Assembly (NCBI GenBank): GCA_033032865.1
Contig: JAWHQI010000263.1
Coordinates: forward strand, 1,178,001-1,242,000
DNA: 64,000 nucleotides
From: Dactylorhiza incarnata
Taxonomy: Eukaryota; Streptophyta; Magnoliopsida; Asparagales; Orchidaceae
Reading direction: 5' to 3'
The translations under genes were made by a program, and so were the position numbers. The notes beneath the pieces were generated by a model. That model saw only the letters and a list, made by a program, of their open reading frames with translations. It searched no databases and was not told where the DNA came from. Of the stretch, positions 33,045 to 44,050 are shown in pieces (the stretch's first letter is position 1; every line of letters starts with the position of its first letter).

Positions 33045-34507
33045 ATGGAGTCTTATGATCTCGCTTCTACTAGTGGGGTAAATTTTTATGAAGAAGAAAA
33101 ATCTCTTAAACCACCGTTATTTGAAGGAAGAAATTATAAATGATGGAAAATAGTAATGAAAATTTTTATTAAACGTTTAGATGAAAAAGTTTGGAATATT
33201 ACTATCAAAAAACCACCTAGCGTATTAAATAAGAACGAAATGGTTTTAAATGCAAAATCTATGAATAGTCTATTTTGTGCGTTAGATCATAATATTTCCA
33301 AACTCATTTATACTTTTCCTACTGCATACGAGATGTGGAATTTTCTTGAAATAACTTATGATTCTCCTTCTGCAGGTATGGAACAATTAGAAGAACCGGA
33401 GAATATGCAAGCCTGCACAGGTATTCAAGAAAGCTCCACACATGACGGATCCGTGAAGTGCACATCAAATGGAAAAGAAGAAGTACTGTCTTCGGAAGAG
33501 GAGTGCCAAAAAGATTTAAAAGAAACCATATGTTCAAATCATGCCTCTCCCGAAAGCAATGTAAGGAAATCAAAACCCATCTTTTGTACTTCTATTTCTA
33601 CTTTACAATTGCTACAAATTACAAAGCGCAAAATTAAGAAATTAAAAAATGCAAATTGCAAATTGCGCTTAGAAAATAAAAATTTTAAAGCAAAAGTTAA
33701 AGTAGTATCAAAATCTGATTTATCTAGCTTTACTCATGTCACTTCAATTGAAAATACAAAACCTTATCTTGATTGTAATGATATTAAAGAAAAATTTAAG
33801 GAACTTGAAAAAGAAATTATTTTTATAAGAGAACAAAATGAAAAATTATGTTTAGAAAATTCATCTTTGATAAATGATTGTGCTAAGTGTAAAGAATATA
33901 AATTGAAATTAAAGAGATGGATGAAACATTTGATGAATATAAAAACAACTATCAAGATCATATTGATTCAATTGTTTCCACTCTTAAAAATAGCACAATC
34001 GCTTATAATAAAGCTAGACATAATTTAAAGATCAAGAATAATGAATTAAAATCAAAAATCAACTTGCTTATGGAAATTGTAAATACAAATTCACAATATC
34101 AAACTATATCTAAAAACAAGTTGAATATGAATATGAACATCTTAACTAAGTTTAATAATGGGAGTAAGGAACATAAAGGATTTGTTAATCAAAATCAAAA
34201 TCACCATTATGTACAAAATTATGTATCTCCTAAAGTAAAATCAAATATGCAAAAATTTCCTATGAAAAATGATTTCAAATGTCATCATTATTTTAAGCCT
34301 AAGTTTAATGAATATGGAAATTTAATGCAAAATTATAATATTAAACCGAAGTATGAGTGGAGACCCAAAATTAAAGATGAAACATTAACTCCACTTGAAA
34401 GGGTCCATTCGTACTTGTCTCCCCAAAAGCCATCTCGCTATATTTGGGTACCCAAAGGAACCATCCCACATGGTCCCATTTGGATACCTAAAACTCTTAT
34501 TCATTAG
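33045..34507 (+). pseudogene. gag: Element E gag remnant
   Basis: Starts at the ATG at 33045. A TGA at 33141 replaces a Trp of the conserved 'NYK-WK' of copia gag, and the frame reopens to 34028. 'MNSLFCALDHNISKLIYTFP' and 'AYEMWNFLEITY' align with 'AMNALYCALNRTEFNRI' and 'AYDIWNQLEVTH' of element F. After about residue 110 the capsid core is missing. The sequence jumps to a Lys/Asn-rich coiled-coil region, with a frameshift near 33960, and ends 'WVPKGTIPHGPIWIPK', a motif normally just before protease. No zinc knuckle is present. An internal deletion has removed the capsid C-terminus and nucleocapsid. Confidence 0.75.
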
Positions 34508-37500
34508 GTATCATCAATTGCATGAAGTTGAATCCTTTCAAAATGAAATATACAAAGTTCTACTTCATGATATGCTTTCATGTCTTTTAATTTTTCTTGT
34601 TTTCCTATTTCTTTTGAACTATCATGTCATGGTCATCCTATACAGTATTAAAAACATGATTTTATCTCTTAAAAGCTTAATATGTTTATAAAATCAAATT
34701 GATTAAAATTCAAAATCATATTTTATTTTGATGACCTATCTTTTATTCTTATATTCATTGCTTCTAAATATCTTATATTATCCATATGAATCAAACTCTA
34801 AATTTGTTATAAGATATTTCAAATTAAATCCGGTTATTAGGCTATTAAGATTCTTAGCCTTCACCAACAAGTGGTTTAGTGAAATAACTTGATCTAAAAG
34901 AAAATTCAAGATCTAAATAAAAGCTCAACTTTCAATATGGTTGTCATTGTTCACAAAAAAAAATTATATTGTGTTCACTCCTTGATGTCAAACATGATCT
35001 AAACCATCACTATGGTTCACCTATCAAAAATCACATATATATATTCAAAATTCTTAATTAAAGGAAAATCACTAAAATGTATTGAAAGAATTTATCTTCA
35101 TAATGAATATTGAATTCACAAACACCACTACGATCTATTGATGTCCTTTGCTAAAATTCTCTAACATCATAAGTCATATCAAAAGTCTTCTAAAAATAAT
35201 TATTTCTATCACATTTATGTGAATTATAATTGATATATTAACTGATGACAATTGATATTATAATAGTTGGTGTATATTGTGATTTATTTCTAGTTTAGAC
35301 CTTTGAATCATTTTGATATCAAATCAAATAGAATTGTCACTCCATTCTAGGTCTCTAAGTTGAAACACAATCAAAACTTGGTATAACATTAATCTCAAAC
35401 TTATAATTCTAACATTGCCACCTAAAGAATATTTGTGTCTATGTTAGGCTTTATTTGTTTACCAAGATATACAGGCTGGGTATTCTCATCTAGGGCTTAT
35501 CCATGGTATGATTATGCATGAACATTATTGTTAATCTCTAAAATCATGCATATTTGACTTGTTCATTCATGTCCAATCATGCTTACATTTCCTATCATTT
35601 TCAAACTACATTGGTAAATATAAGCCTTAAAAATATTAAAATGGAGATATAATGAAATATATCACTTACAAAGTTTAGTTGGTAAAGTCATATACAAAAT
35701 CGCTAATGTTTCATGAAATTTGCACTATCTAGACATTTCCTAAAAATCTGAAATTTCAGCATGAAACTACTATTATGACACTTAATCAAGATCCAAAATT
35801 AAAATTTCCAAAATCCTAAAAAATCGTTCACTGTCTCCCGCGCTAGCGCTACCGCAGGCGCTAGCGTCCATGTTAGATTTTCTGTATTTTTTAAAAATTT
35901 GAAAAATCCATAAAAATATATAAATCTATATTTTCTACTTAGTTTTGCACTTCTGCTTTTCTTTATTTTTTGAAAAATCAAATACAAAACTACAAAAACC
36001 AAATTACAAAAAATATGTTTTTCTTTTTCACTTGTGTTGTTTCCTTTGTTTAAAGTTCATTTTTATGCAAAAATCAAATATAAAAATTACAAAAGCAAAA
36101 ATTACAAAAATATGCTTTTATTTGCTAAAATCAAATACAAAAATATAAGACTTTAAAACTATCAAAAAAACTGTATGATTTTTGTGAAAAATGAAGCATG
36201 ATTTAGTGTATTATTTAGAAAGTCTACAATGTTGCAATTTATCTTTTCAAACTACGTTGAACATTGTTTTCATCATGCTTTGATATATCTATTAATATGT
36301 GCATCAATTATATTTTAAAGGTTGTGTAGAACTAAGCTTAGAATGCCTCTAAGTATGAGAAAATGTTTTATGTTTGATAATGATATTTATTCACTCACGC
36401 TTTTTGGCATTAGTGTTTAATCTAAGAATACTTGTGTATGTTTTGTATTAGTACAATGGATTAAAATTGCACAAGTATCTTACCTACACTCCTTATTTTG
36501 CACTCTTAAAAAATTAAGAAATGTGGTTATGTTTTTCATAAATTCTATTGATTTGCAAAACAAGTGTATTCGGAGAACTTCGTTCAAAACAAAATTATAA
36601 AATAAATGACAAAGATAACTCCACGAAGCACTACTTGAACCTCCTGATAAGTCTTAATAAGCATTGTGAGGTTGAACACCTTGGAAAGAATAGTAAAGTG
36701 TCTTGTGCAAATCAAATCTTTCTTTCAAAAATAAGAAAAATCACTTACTCTTAAGTACACCGGATCACTCGTCTCAAATTCAAAATAAAATATGTCATCC
36801 CCCAAGCACTACTTTGCACCCTGATAAGTCTTAATGAGCATTGTATGTGCAGAGCACCTTGGTAGTTGTACTTTTTATTGTGCATTCAAGTGTGTGGAAG
36901 TAATCTTATTTGTGTTTTATTGTGTTATTACTTTACATATTTCTTGTATTTTTGATTAAAACATTTGTTTACACTACTCAAAAATACACTTTTGTACACA
37001 TCATTATCTTTCATAACACTTCTTCTCATGAGTATTGGATCCTAATGCTAATTCTATATTACTCTTTACTTATGAAATGCACTAGATAACCTAACATGTT
37101 TTCTATAATGTTTGGTATGATTTGAAATTGTGAATTGAAATAACATTGTAGTAATTTCTTTGTGATAATATTATTTCATGCTTGGTTATTTTTGTCAACC
37201 ATAAAAGTTTTTCATTAAAACATGATTTACATAAACATCTTCTTTTTGAAATTAAACTCATATATCTTTTTATGGATTATTCTTGATTACAATAAGATGT
37301 TTTATTTATTTCTACAAGTCTTCCGCATCATCACCATATAACTTTTACCTTGCACTTTCATGCTTATATCAAGTCTTAAATCTCAATTTTTTTTCTTAAA
37401 AACAAGTGGTAGACTTGCTTGGTAGAATTTATATTGGTTGTTCTAACACGCATATCATTTTTATAGTAACAAACTCTGATTTATTTCAATATAAACGTGT

Positions 37501-38290
37501 ATGCTAAACGCTCTTCCAACAGGTGAAACATTGCTAAAAGGATGTTGTTTCTTTCTTCCAAAATGCTTCAACTCTTATCTTTATAAAGTTAGTTTTGAAA
37601 CTCAAAAACATCTCCTTTTTAACTTACACTCTTATTTAGTATTATGGTGTTTCTTTTTCGAAACCTTCCGCAATGCTCAAACTCTGATACATTCATGAAT
37701 TTCAATATAGCTAAGTAAGTTTTATTTCAAAAAAATTCAATTATGATTCTTCCCATTAGATGTAAAAGCTTCATGTTTCAAAAAACTATTATCCGTGACT
37801 TCATATCTCACCATAGCGGGGGCGTAGAGTTGTAGACATTAGTAAACTTATCTTTAGTCATGTATTGTCCTTAACCGGGGAGGGTTCCAGTGGGGCCTTG
37901 CGAGGCACTGGGGGGAAAGAGTGCTAGGTTGAGTTTTGTCTAGTGTTTGCATATGGGACTAACACCCCAACCTACGGCATGTTTGCAGCTCCTCATGCCC
38001 ATCCGTCACTTAGTACGGGGCTAGGGTGTAGACATATTGTTTGGGTAGATTGGTTATTTGGAAATCCTCATTTTTATGCTTAAAACTTTTATATAAAGGG
38101 AAAATCATTACTTTTTTATGCTAAAAACTCTGATTTCCTTCTATGAAAAATTTTGTAATGCTTATTACTCTGATCTATTTAAATGAAAAACAATTCTAAA
38201 ACTCCTTATCATTTACTTAAAAAGCTCGATCATGCCTTCTCTTTTATTTACACATTTTTTAGTGCTTTGTTTTCCTACCCACTTTTGCTA
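34508..38290 (+). other. Element E AT-rich non-coding interior
   Basis: I find no protease, integrase, RT or RNase H motif in any frame; short ORFs are composition artefacts. Visible structure: an isolated palindromic unit of the E family (35841-35867), an imperfect direct repeat ('aagcactactt..ccctgataagtcttaat.agcattgt' at about 36625-36690 and 36805-36870), and a GC-richer patch at 37815-38040. Confidence 0.7.
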
Positions 38291-38295
38291 ATAAC

Positions 38296-38550
38296 AAAGG
38301 GGGAGAACTAACATGATAAATATAACCCGCTATCAAAACCCCAACATGACAAATTAAGATGATAGCTTACATATTAGGGGTGCATTCACTTAGGGGGAGC
38401 ATGTATTTAGGGGGAGCAATTCTAAATGCTAAAATCAATAATTATCCTAAGTCATCACTCTCACACACACACAAGTATAGTTTCATCATGCTTATCTATT
38501 AATGCTTTGATTTATCATTAATGGATTTGTTATTATCAAAAGGGGGAGTT
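38296..38550 (+). other. Element E multiple polypurine tracts
   Basis: Four AGGGGGAG tracts precede the 3' LTR: about 38296-38304, 38391-38400, 38408-38417 and 38540-38549, the last abutting the LTR. Repeated polypurine tracts in this position are a described Sirevirus hallmark. Confidence 0.8.
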
Positions 38551-39742
38551 TGTTGGAACATGGTCTTCCGCATCTCCTAGGTTTGAGAATAACAAATCCT
38601 ATGTGTATTTGATCTTGTGTGTTTAAGTGTGCAGGAAATCAAAGTCCACATGACTCAAGGATGGTTGTCCCCAAAATTGAGGCCAGAATTCCAAAATGGC
38701 CACTAGCGCCGGTGGTAGCGATAGCGCCCAGCGCTAGCGATGATTAGGGCGATTCTGGCAGTGTTTTTAGAAGGACCTAGCGCCCGGCGGTAGCTACTAA
38801 CGCTGGCGGTAGCATGGCGCACAAAAGGCATAGAGCAAAATGTTGCCACGGATTGAAGATCTTGCCGCGCAAAATGTTACTTAATCAGGGATAGCGTCGG
38901 CGGTAGCTACTAGCGCTAGCGGTAGCGTGGCGCACAAGAGGCATAGAGCAAAATGTTGCCGCGGATTGAAGATCCTGCCGCGCAAAACATTACTTAATCC
39001 GGGCTAGCGCCGGCGGTAGCGCTGAGGCTATAAAATGGACACTTTGGCTCCGTCTTTATCATCCTCTAGAGATCCCAAATTCCAGAGCCTCGTGTCATAG
39101 CTTAGAGAGGAGAGTTCGGAGAGATACTCCCACAAATCCATAAAGCCATAAGGAGATCCGTGGAGAAGATTTTAACACGCGTCATCATCATGACGAAAGA
39201 CCGCATCAACTACGATCATACTCTGCGGGCCTTCGTCCACTTCTCTAAGTGATCCATATAGGGAGTTTTTATTATTGCTGTCTTCTATTTTATTTCTCTT
39301 TTTCTTTGTAAACGGTAGTGAATTCGCCTCGTGTTGGCGACTAGGTCTGGGGTAGGACTTAGGGCTGAAATTCGCCTCGTGTTGGCGACTAGATCTAGGC
39401 TAGGTCTAGGGGGTGCTCGAGGCCACATCCGGGGAAGGATTGGCTAGAGCGGCTTGAGGCCGAATCCGGGGAGGAGAAGGCTAGGGCCACCGGTTCGTGG
39501 GGAAGCGAGTCGGGATAGAAAACGAAAAGAGCTTTGATTATTCGCCTCCGATCTCTAGCGTCATTGAGATCAAGTTTTGTAAAACTTATTTAATATCAAT
39601 AAAGCTTGTCTCTCTTTTTTGTTTTACTTGACTTCTTGTTTTAATATTGCAATATTTCAAAGTTTTTCTAAATAAAATCTAAAGTTTTTGAAAACCCTTA
39701 TTCACCCCCCCCCCCCCTCTAAGGGCGCCTACCGATCCAACA
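38551..39742 (+). repeat. Element E 3' LTR
   Basis: TGTTGGAACATGG to CCGATCCAACA, with a palindrome cluster at 38700-39030 and a C run near the end. Differences from the 5' LTR are mostly G/A and C/T changes plus indels in the palindromes. Confidence 0.95.
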
Positions 39743-39793
39743 CTCCTTGCATCTCTCAGTCCATCTATCTCTTCCTCTCTCTCACTGACCTAA

Positions 39794-41579
39794 ATGGCTC
39801 TTAAGATCAACTCTGGTTTCGACATTGATCTTGAATTCTTCCAAGACGCCGCCGAAAGTTATAAGAGCATCATAGCTCTCTTCACTGAAGCTAGTTTAGA
39901 CAAACTCATTTCCACAAGATGCAGACTCCTAGAGACAGAACTCACTGAGTTAATAAATCATGTTCAGATATCTGAGCAAGGAGAGATCACAGGAACACTC
40001 CATAAGACACCTGTATCAATCTCTGCAGAACACCTTAGGGACACCTTTGATCTTCCATCAGGTACACAACAACACTATTCTATTTCAAATCAAAAGGAAA
40101 GCAAATTATTTTCTAAGAATAGCTAAATAAATCTTCATCATCATTCCCTTATCATGTGATGAACTTGTAGATCTCACCCCTGAGGAAACCAAGAATCTAT
40201 TACTCATCATGAAGTTCTCCAAAGATAAACCAATCCACCTGAAGAAAATAGATTTTTCTGAGTAATATAGGCTATTGGCAGACATAGTAGGAAAAGTTCT
40301 ATTATGCAAGATCTCTGCCCATGATGCAGTGCCCAAGCAGCAACTGAACATCATGGGGGCCCTTGTGCTGAAAAAGAAAGTTGACTGGGCCAGCTGCTTG
40401 CTAAAAATGATAGGCTACAAATATTCTCACAAAGAGAATGCCTATATGAGGATCATGAGTCAGGTACTCCTCCACTCCTTCCCTGGCCTATGTAGGTCAA
40501 AAGGAATCCCCATTCCCCCTGGAAAAAGGATGTCCATAGCCCTCTTCTCTAAATGGACTAGACAAATTCCCAAGCATGGTGCCATTCCTGACAGGACTCC
40601 CTCTCCTCCTAACTCCCCTAGCCATCCATCCTCACCTCCTCCTCTTCATACAGACACCTCTTCTCTACCATCATCATCCACACCTATAGATTCTACTAGC
40701 CTCACACCTCCTATCCTACCTACATCTTCACATACACCAGCTCAACCCTCCTCTAATCCTCCACCTCCTCCATCAAACTCACCTCATCACAATGATACAG
40801 TCCTCTCTACACCTTCCTCACCTTCACCTCCACCATTATCTCCTACTCCAACACATCTTGAACCATCTCCATCCACTAAAACTCTCATCACCCAGTGTAT
40901 CCAGTCAGCAGCCCAAAAGTTTCAAGAAAAGCTGGATGGACACTGCTCCGAACTTCACTCTTCCATCATGCACATGCAAACCCAAATAGATGGGGTCAAT
41001 GCCTCTGTGCAAAGCTTGAAGTCCTCTGTCTCTTCCTTTAAGGTGACCAAGTCTTTCTTAACCTCCTTGGCTAAGAAGGTCAAGAAGGGGGAGAATTTAG
41101 ATGAAGAGCAACTCTCAAGTCATAAATCTCTCTCACACAAGTCTCTTCCTACTTCAAAAGCTGATAGTCTTGCAATGCTTAAGACAATTGGGAATGAATT
41201 AGTACCAGAGCTACATACTGAGAGCCAAATAACATATGTACTCTCTATAGCAAGAGAAGCTACACAACAAGTAGTCCTCTTTCAAGGGGAGGCTAGCAGA
41301 GCAGAAGTTGAAAAGGATACTGATGCTGAAGTTGAGAAAGAAAAAGAAGTTGAAGCTCAGGGGGAGCCAAATGCTGACATGATTGAAGCTGGAGCTGAGA
41401 AAGAACCAGAAGAGGCAGAAGTAGAAGGTTCAAAGGATATTCCATCTCAGGGGGAGCAAACTGCTGTGACTCAGGGGGAGCTGAGTGAACCACCTGTTAC
41501 TGAGAAGGAGCAACTCTCTTCTTGGCAAACTTTAGTATTTACTAGGAAAAGAAAAACTCCTCCTACCCCTCCTGAGTGA
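39794..41579 (+). pseudogene. Element D third ORF (homologue of the element C third ORF)
   Basis: The ATG at 39794 opens 'MALKINSGFDIDLEFF', matching 'GFDIDMESF' of element C; 'ADIVGKVLL' recurs at 40275. The first frame ends at 40126. A 94-bp insertion relative to C lies at about 40064-40157, and a GT-AG interval 40062-40170 would restore the frame. One TAA (40263) then interrupts before the 434-codon 3' part. That part has a Pro/Ser-rich stretch, a coiled-coil (about 40900-41100) and an acidic Glu-rich tail. Three AGGGGGAGC tracts (41359, 41449, 41473) are embedded in its codons. No enzyme motif is recognised. Function unknown; preservation alongside gag in a pol-less element suggests a role in cis or in the particle. 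Confidence 0.75.
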
Positions 41580-41738
41580 TGTGTTAAAAATGTTGATATA
41601 CTCTTTCCTCCATGCTTAAATACTGTTTATGAAGTCTCTGTATATGATTCTGTTTTCTTCTGATATTTCTTTTCTATATACATGCCTTGCTGTGTTACTT
41701 AAAAGCTGATACAATTTCTCCCTGAGTAGGGTTAAGAC

Positions 41739-41751
41739 AAATAGGGGAGAT
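41739..41751 (+). other. Element D polypurine tract
   Basis: AAATAGGGGAGAT lies directly before the 3' LTR start TGTTGGGG, as in element C. Confidence 0.85.
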
Positions 41752-43080
41752 TGTTGGGGAAATGATTTATCTTATCCCCTAAAATGAGTAGAATATAAAT
41801 TCTAAGAATGAAAAATTAGTCTAAGTAAATATGCGTCGAATAGCATTCGAAGCAATGTCAAAGTGTAGTCGACGTTCCTCTCAGAATGAGTCGAAGTAAC
41901 TCTAAACAGAATTCGACGTAACCTATGTCGACGTAACTATGACTTCTAGTCGACGTATCTAGTGAAGTCGACGTATCTTAGTCGACGCATCTTCCATATT
42001 CTCCTCTCGACGTCTAGCCAGTCTGAAATCGACGCTTCCGTCGAATAGTAATCGACGTACGTCGATTTCTATGTCAAATTCAAAACACGCTAGATTTCTT
42101 TCCTTCTATCTGTAGATCTGAATTTTATGGAATGATATTATTCTTTTCTAGCCGTTTTGAATCAGTCTTTCCTTCTAAATGATTCTTGGCTAAATTGATT
42201 AAGTTTATTATGGATATTATTTGAAATCAGAATAATCTCTTTCCTTCTATAGAAATATTGATTATGGAATCTTTTCTTTCTTACCATTTTTCTAACTGCT
42301 AATTGATTATTCTCCTATAGTATTCTTTGATTAAACAGAGCTATAAATAAGAGGGAAGTCGGCAGAGAAGAAAATGAGAAGTGATCCACTCCATACATTT
42401 GAAATAGAGGAAAAGCTCCCAAGAGAAAAGGAGAGAAAATTTGAGAGAAGTGATAGTGTGCTGAAGTCAACAACAAGCCTTCTTCTTCTTCTCTTTCTGA
42501 AGCCATACTGCTGCAATCTCCGATAGCTCTTATTGAAAGAGAAAAAGACCTACAATCTCCTTCTCACTATAGAAGAGAGATTTCATTCACTATTTCTTGT
42601 GCTTCTAATCTTCTTGCTAGGAAGAAGATTCTTTCTTATTTAAAATTACTTCTTCTACTTCTTCTTCTTATCTTCATTTCATTTTCAAACAGTGTAAAAG
42701 AGTTTTTAGAATCTCTCTTCAAAAAATTCAGTTGTACTGGTTCTAAGAGTCTCCTTATCAAAAGACTCAAGCTGGTTCTAAGAGTCTCCTTATCAAAAGA
42801 CTCAGTACAAGATAGTGGATTCCTACCAAGGGGGTAGAAGAGGGGACTACCCAAAGTTTGGGGAACCTCTATATTTCTTTGTGTTGTGCTGTGATTTTCA
42901 TTTTGCTATTTCTTTCTTTATTTACTTAATTCTTATTGGTGTGTGTGGGAAGCTTAAATATGAGATTATTACACACGCATATATATATATATATATATTT
43001 GTTAACTTTGCACAAAGTTCTTTTAAATCTCTATTCACCTCCCTCTAGAGAATTCTAGTGAGGTTAACTGTGCACTTTCA
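41752..43080 (+). repeat. Element D 3' LTR (uninterrupted)
   Basis: 1329 bp, TGTTGGGGAAATG to GTGCACTTTCA. Palindrome cluster at 41830-42065, TATA-like CTATAAATA at 42341-42349, and a 24-bp direct repeat ('gttctaagagtctccttatc') near 42740-42795. Two shadow ORFs on the minus strand are not genes. Confidence 0.96.
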
Positions 43081-43085
43081 AATGT

Positions 43086-44035
43086 TCTTGCTGATTCAAT
43101 TAGAGTTCTATTTTTCCTTTCAACTACCCCATTTTGTTGAAGAGTTCTAGGAGCTGAGAAACAATGCCTGATACCTTCCTTCTCATAGAATTCTTGCATA
43201 AGAAGAGACTCAAACTCAGTACCATGATCACTTCTGTTCAATGCAACTACAGTAGAGTACTCAATCTGTATGCTTTTAAGAAAGTATGTAAGAACTTTAA
43301 AGTTATCTGACTTTTCTCTCAAAAAGAACACCCAAGTGAAACTAGAGAAGTCATCTACAATAACTAGAGTGTAAGACTTCCCCCTAAACTCTTTGTTGTT
43401 ATAGGTCCAAAGAGGTCCATATGTAGCAAATATAAGATTCTAGGTGAATCACTTTTAGATAATGATTTAAAAGTATTTTTAGTTTGCTTACCTAGTTGAC
43501 ATGCCCTACAAAGACCTACTTTCTTGTATGAACCTGAGGGTAATCCTCTAACAAGATTGTCCTTAGATAGTTCAGCAATGGTCCTAAGGTTTATATGTCC
43601 TAATCTCTTATGCTAAAGTTCACTAGATTTGCTTCCATCACTAAATAAACAAACCTCTGAAGTAGATGAATTGAAATTCACTAAATATATATTACCTTGC
43701 CTAATACCTGATAAAATAGTAGTATTATCAATAGATTTAATATGGCAATTCAATTTGTTAAAAGTTACCTGATACCCTTCATCACATAATTGACTTATGC
43801 TGATGAGGTTGTGCTTCATTCCCTTGACATAAGCTACCTCTTTGAAGGTGACTTCTCCAACCTTGACTTTTCCATAGCCTTTGGTCTGTCCACAGTTGGA
43901 GTCTCCAAATACAACCTTTGGTCCAAGCTTTGCCTTGTAGTTGTTCAGGTTGGCCTTGTTTCCTGTCATATGCTTTGAGCAGCCACTATCCAGATACCAC
44001 TTTTCATTTATTCTTGGATAGTTGTGTACCTGCAA
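43086..44035 (-). pseudogene. pol: Element C protease, zinc finger and integrase N-terminal half
   Basis: The copia protease motif 'WYLDSGCSKHMTGNK' starts the segment (about 44000-43955). The pre-integrase region follows. A TAG at 43613-43615 replaces the Trp of the conserved 'EL-HKRLGH', then comes the His/Cys finger 'RLGH...C..C'. Integrase core: 'HMDLFGP', 'VIVDDFS', 'RSDHGTEFES' and 'QQNGVVERKNRTL' with the catalytic Glu. The frame is shifted between 43400 and 43331. It ends at the target duplication of element D and resumes at 21453. Confidence 0.92.
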
Positions 44036-44050
44036 TAACAGAAAAATAAA

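Larger units (their letters stand above)
31792..39742 (+). mobile_element. Element E: gag-only Sirevirus-like copia derivative
   Basis: Bounded by the 5-bp duplication 'ctcct' (31787-31791 and 39743-39747). LTRs are 31792-32995 and 38551-39742. A perfect initiator tRNA-Met primer site and a polypurine tract are present. The only coding similarity is gag at 33045-34507. The next 3.8 kb is AT-rich and non-coding. LTRs and gag start match element F, which has pol, so E looks like a non-autonomous relative of F. It is the innermost layer of the nest. Confidence 0.9.
21454..43080 (+). mobile_element. Element D: pol-less Sirevirus derivative (gag plus third ORF)
   Basis: It is bounded by the 5-bp duplication 'aatgt' (21449-21453 and 43081-43085) inside the integrase of C. 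LTRs start TGTTGGGGAAATG and end TGTGCACTTTCA. The primer site TGGTATCAGAGC is intact and a polypurine tract is present. The internal region carries a nearly intact gag (29073-31414) and a third ORF (39794-41579). Between them I find no protease, integrase, RT or RNase H; only the later insert E separates them. Without E and the LTR insertion D is about 7.4 kb. I infer a non-autonomous element mobilised by a C-like partner. Confidence 0.9.
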
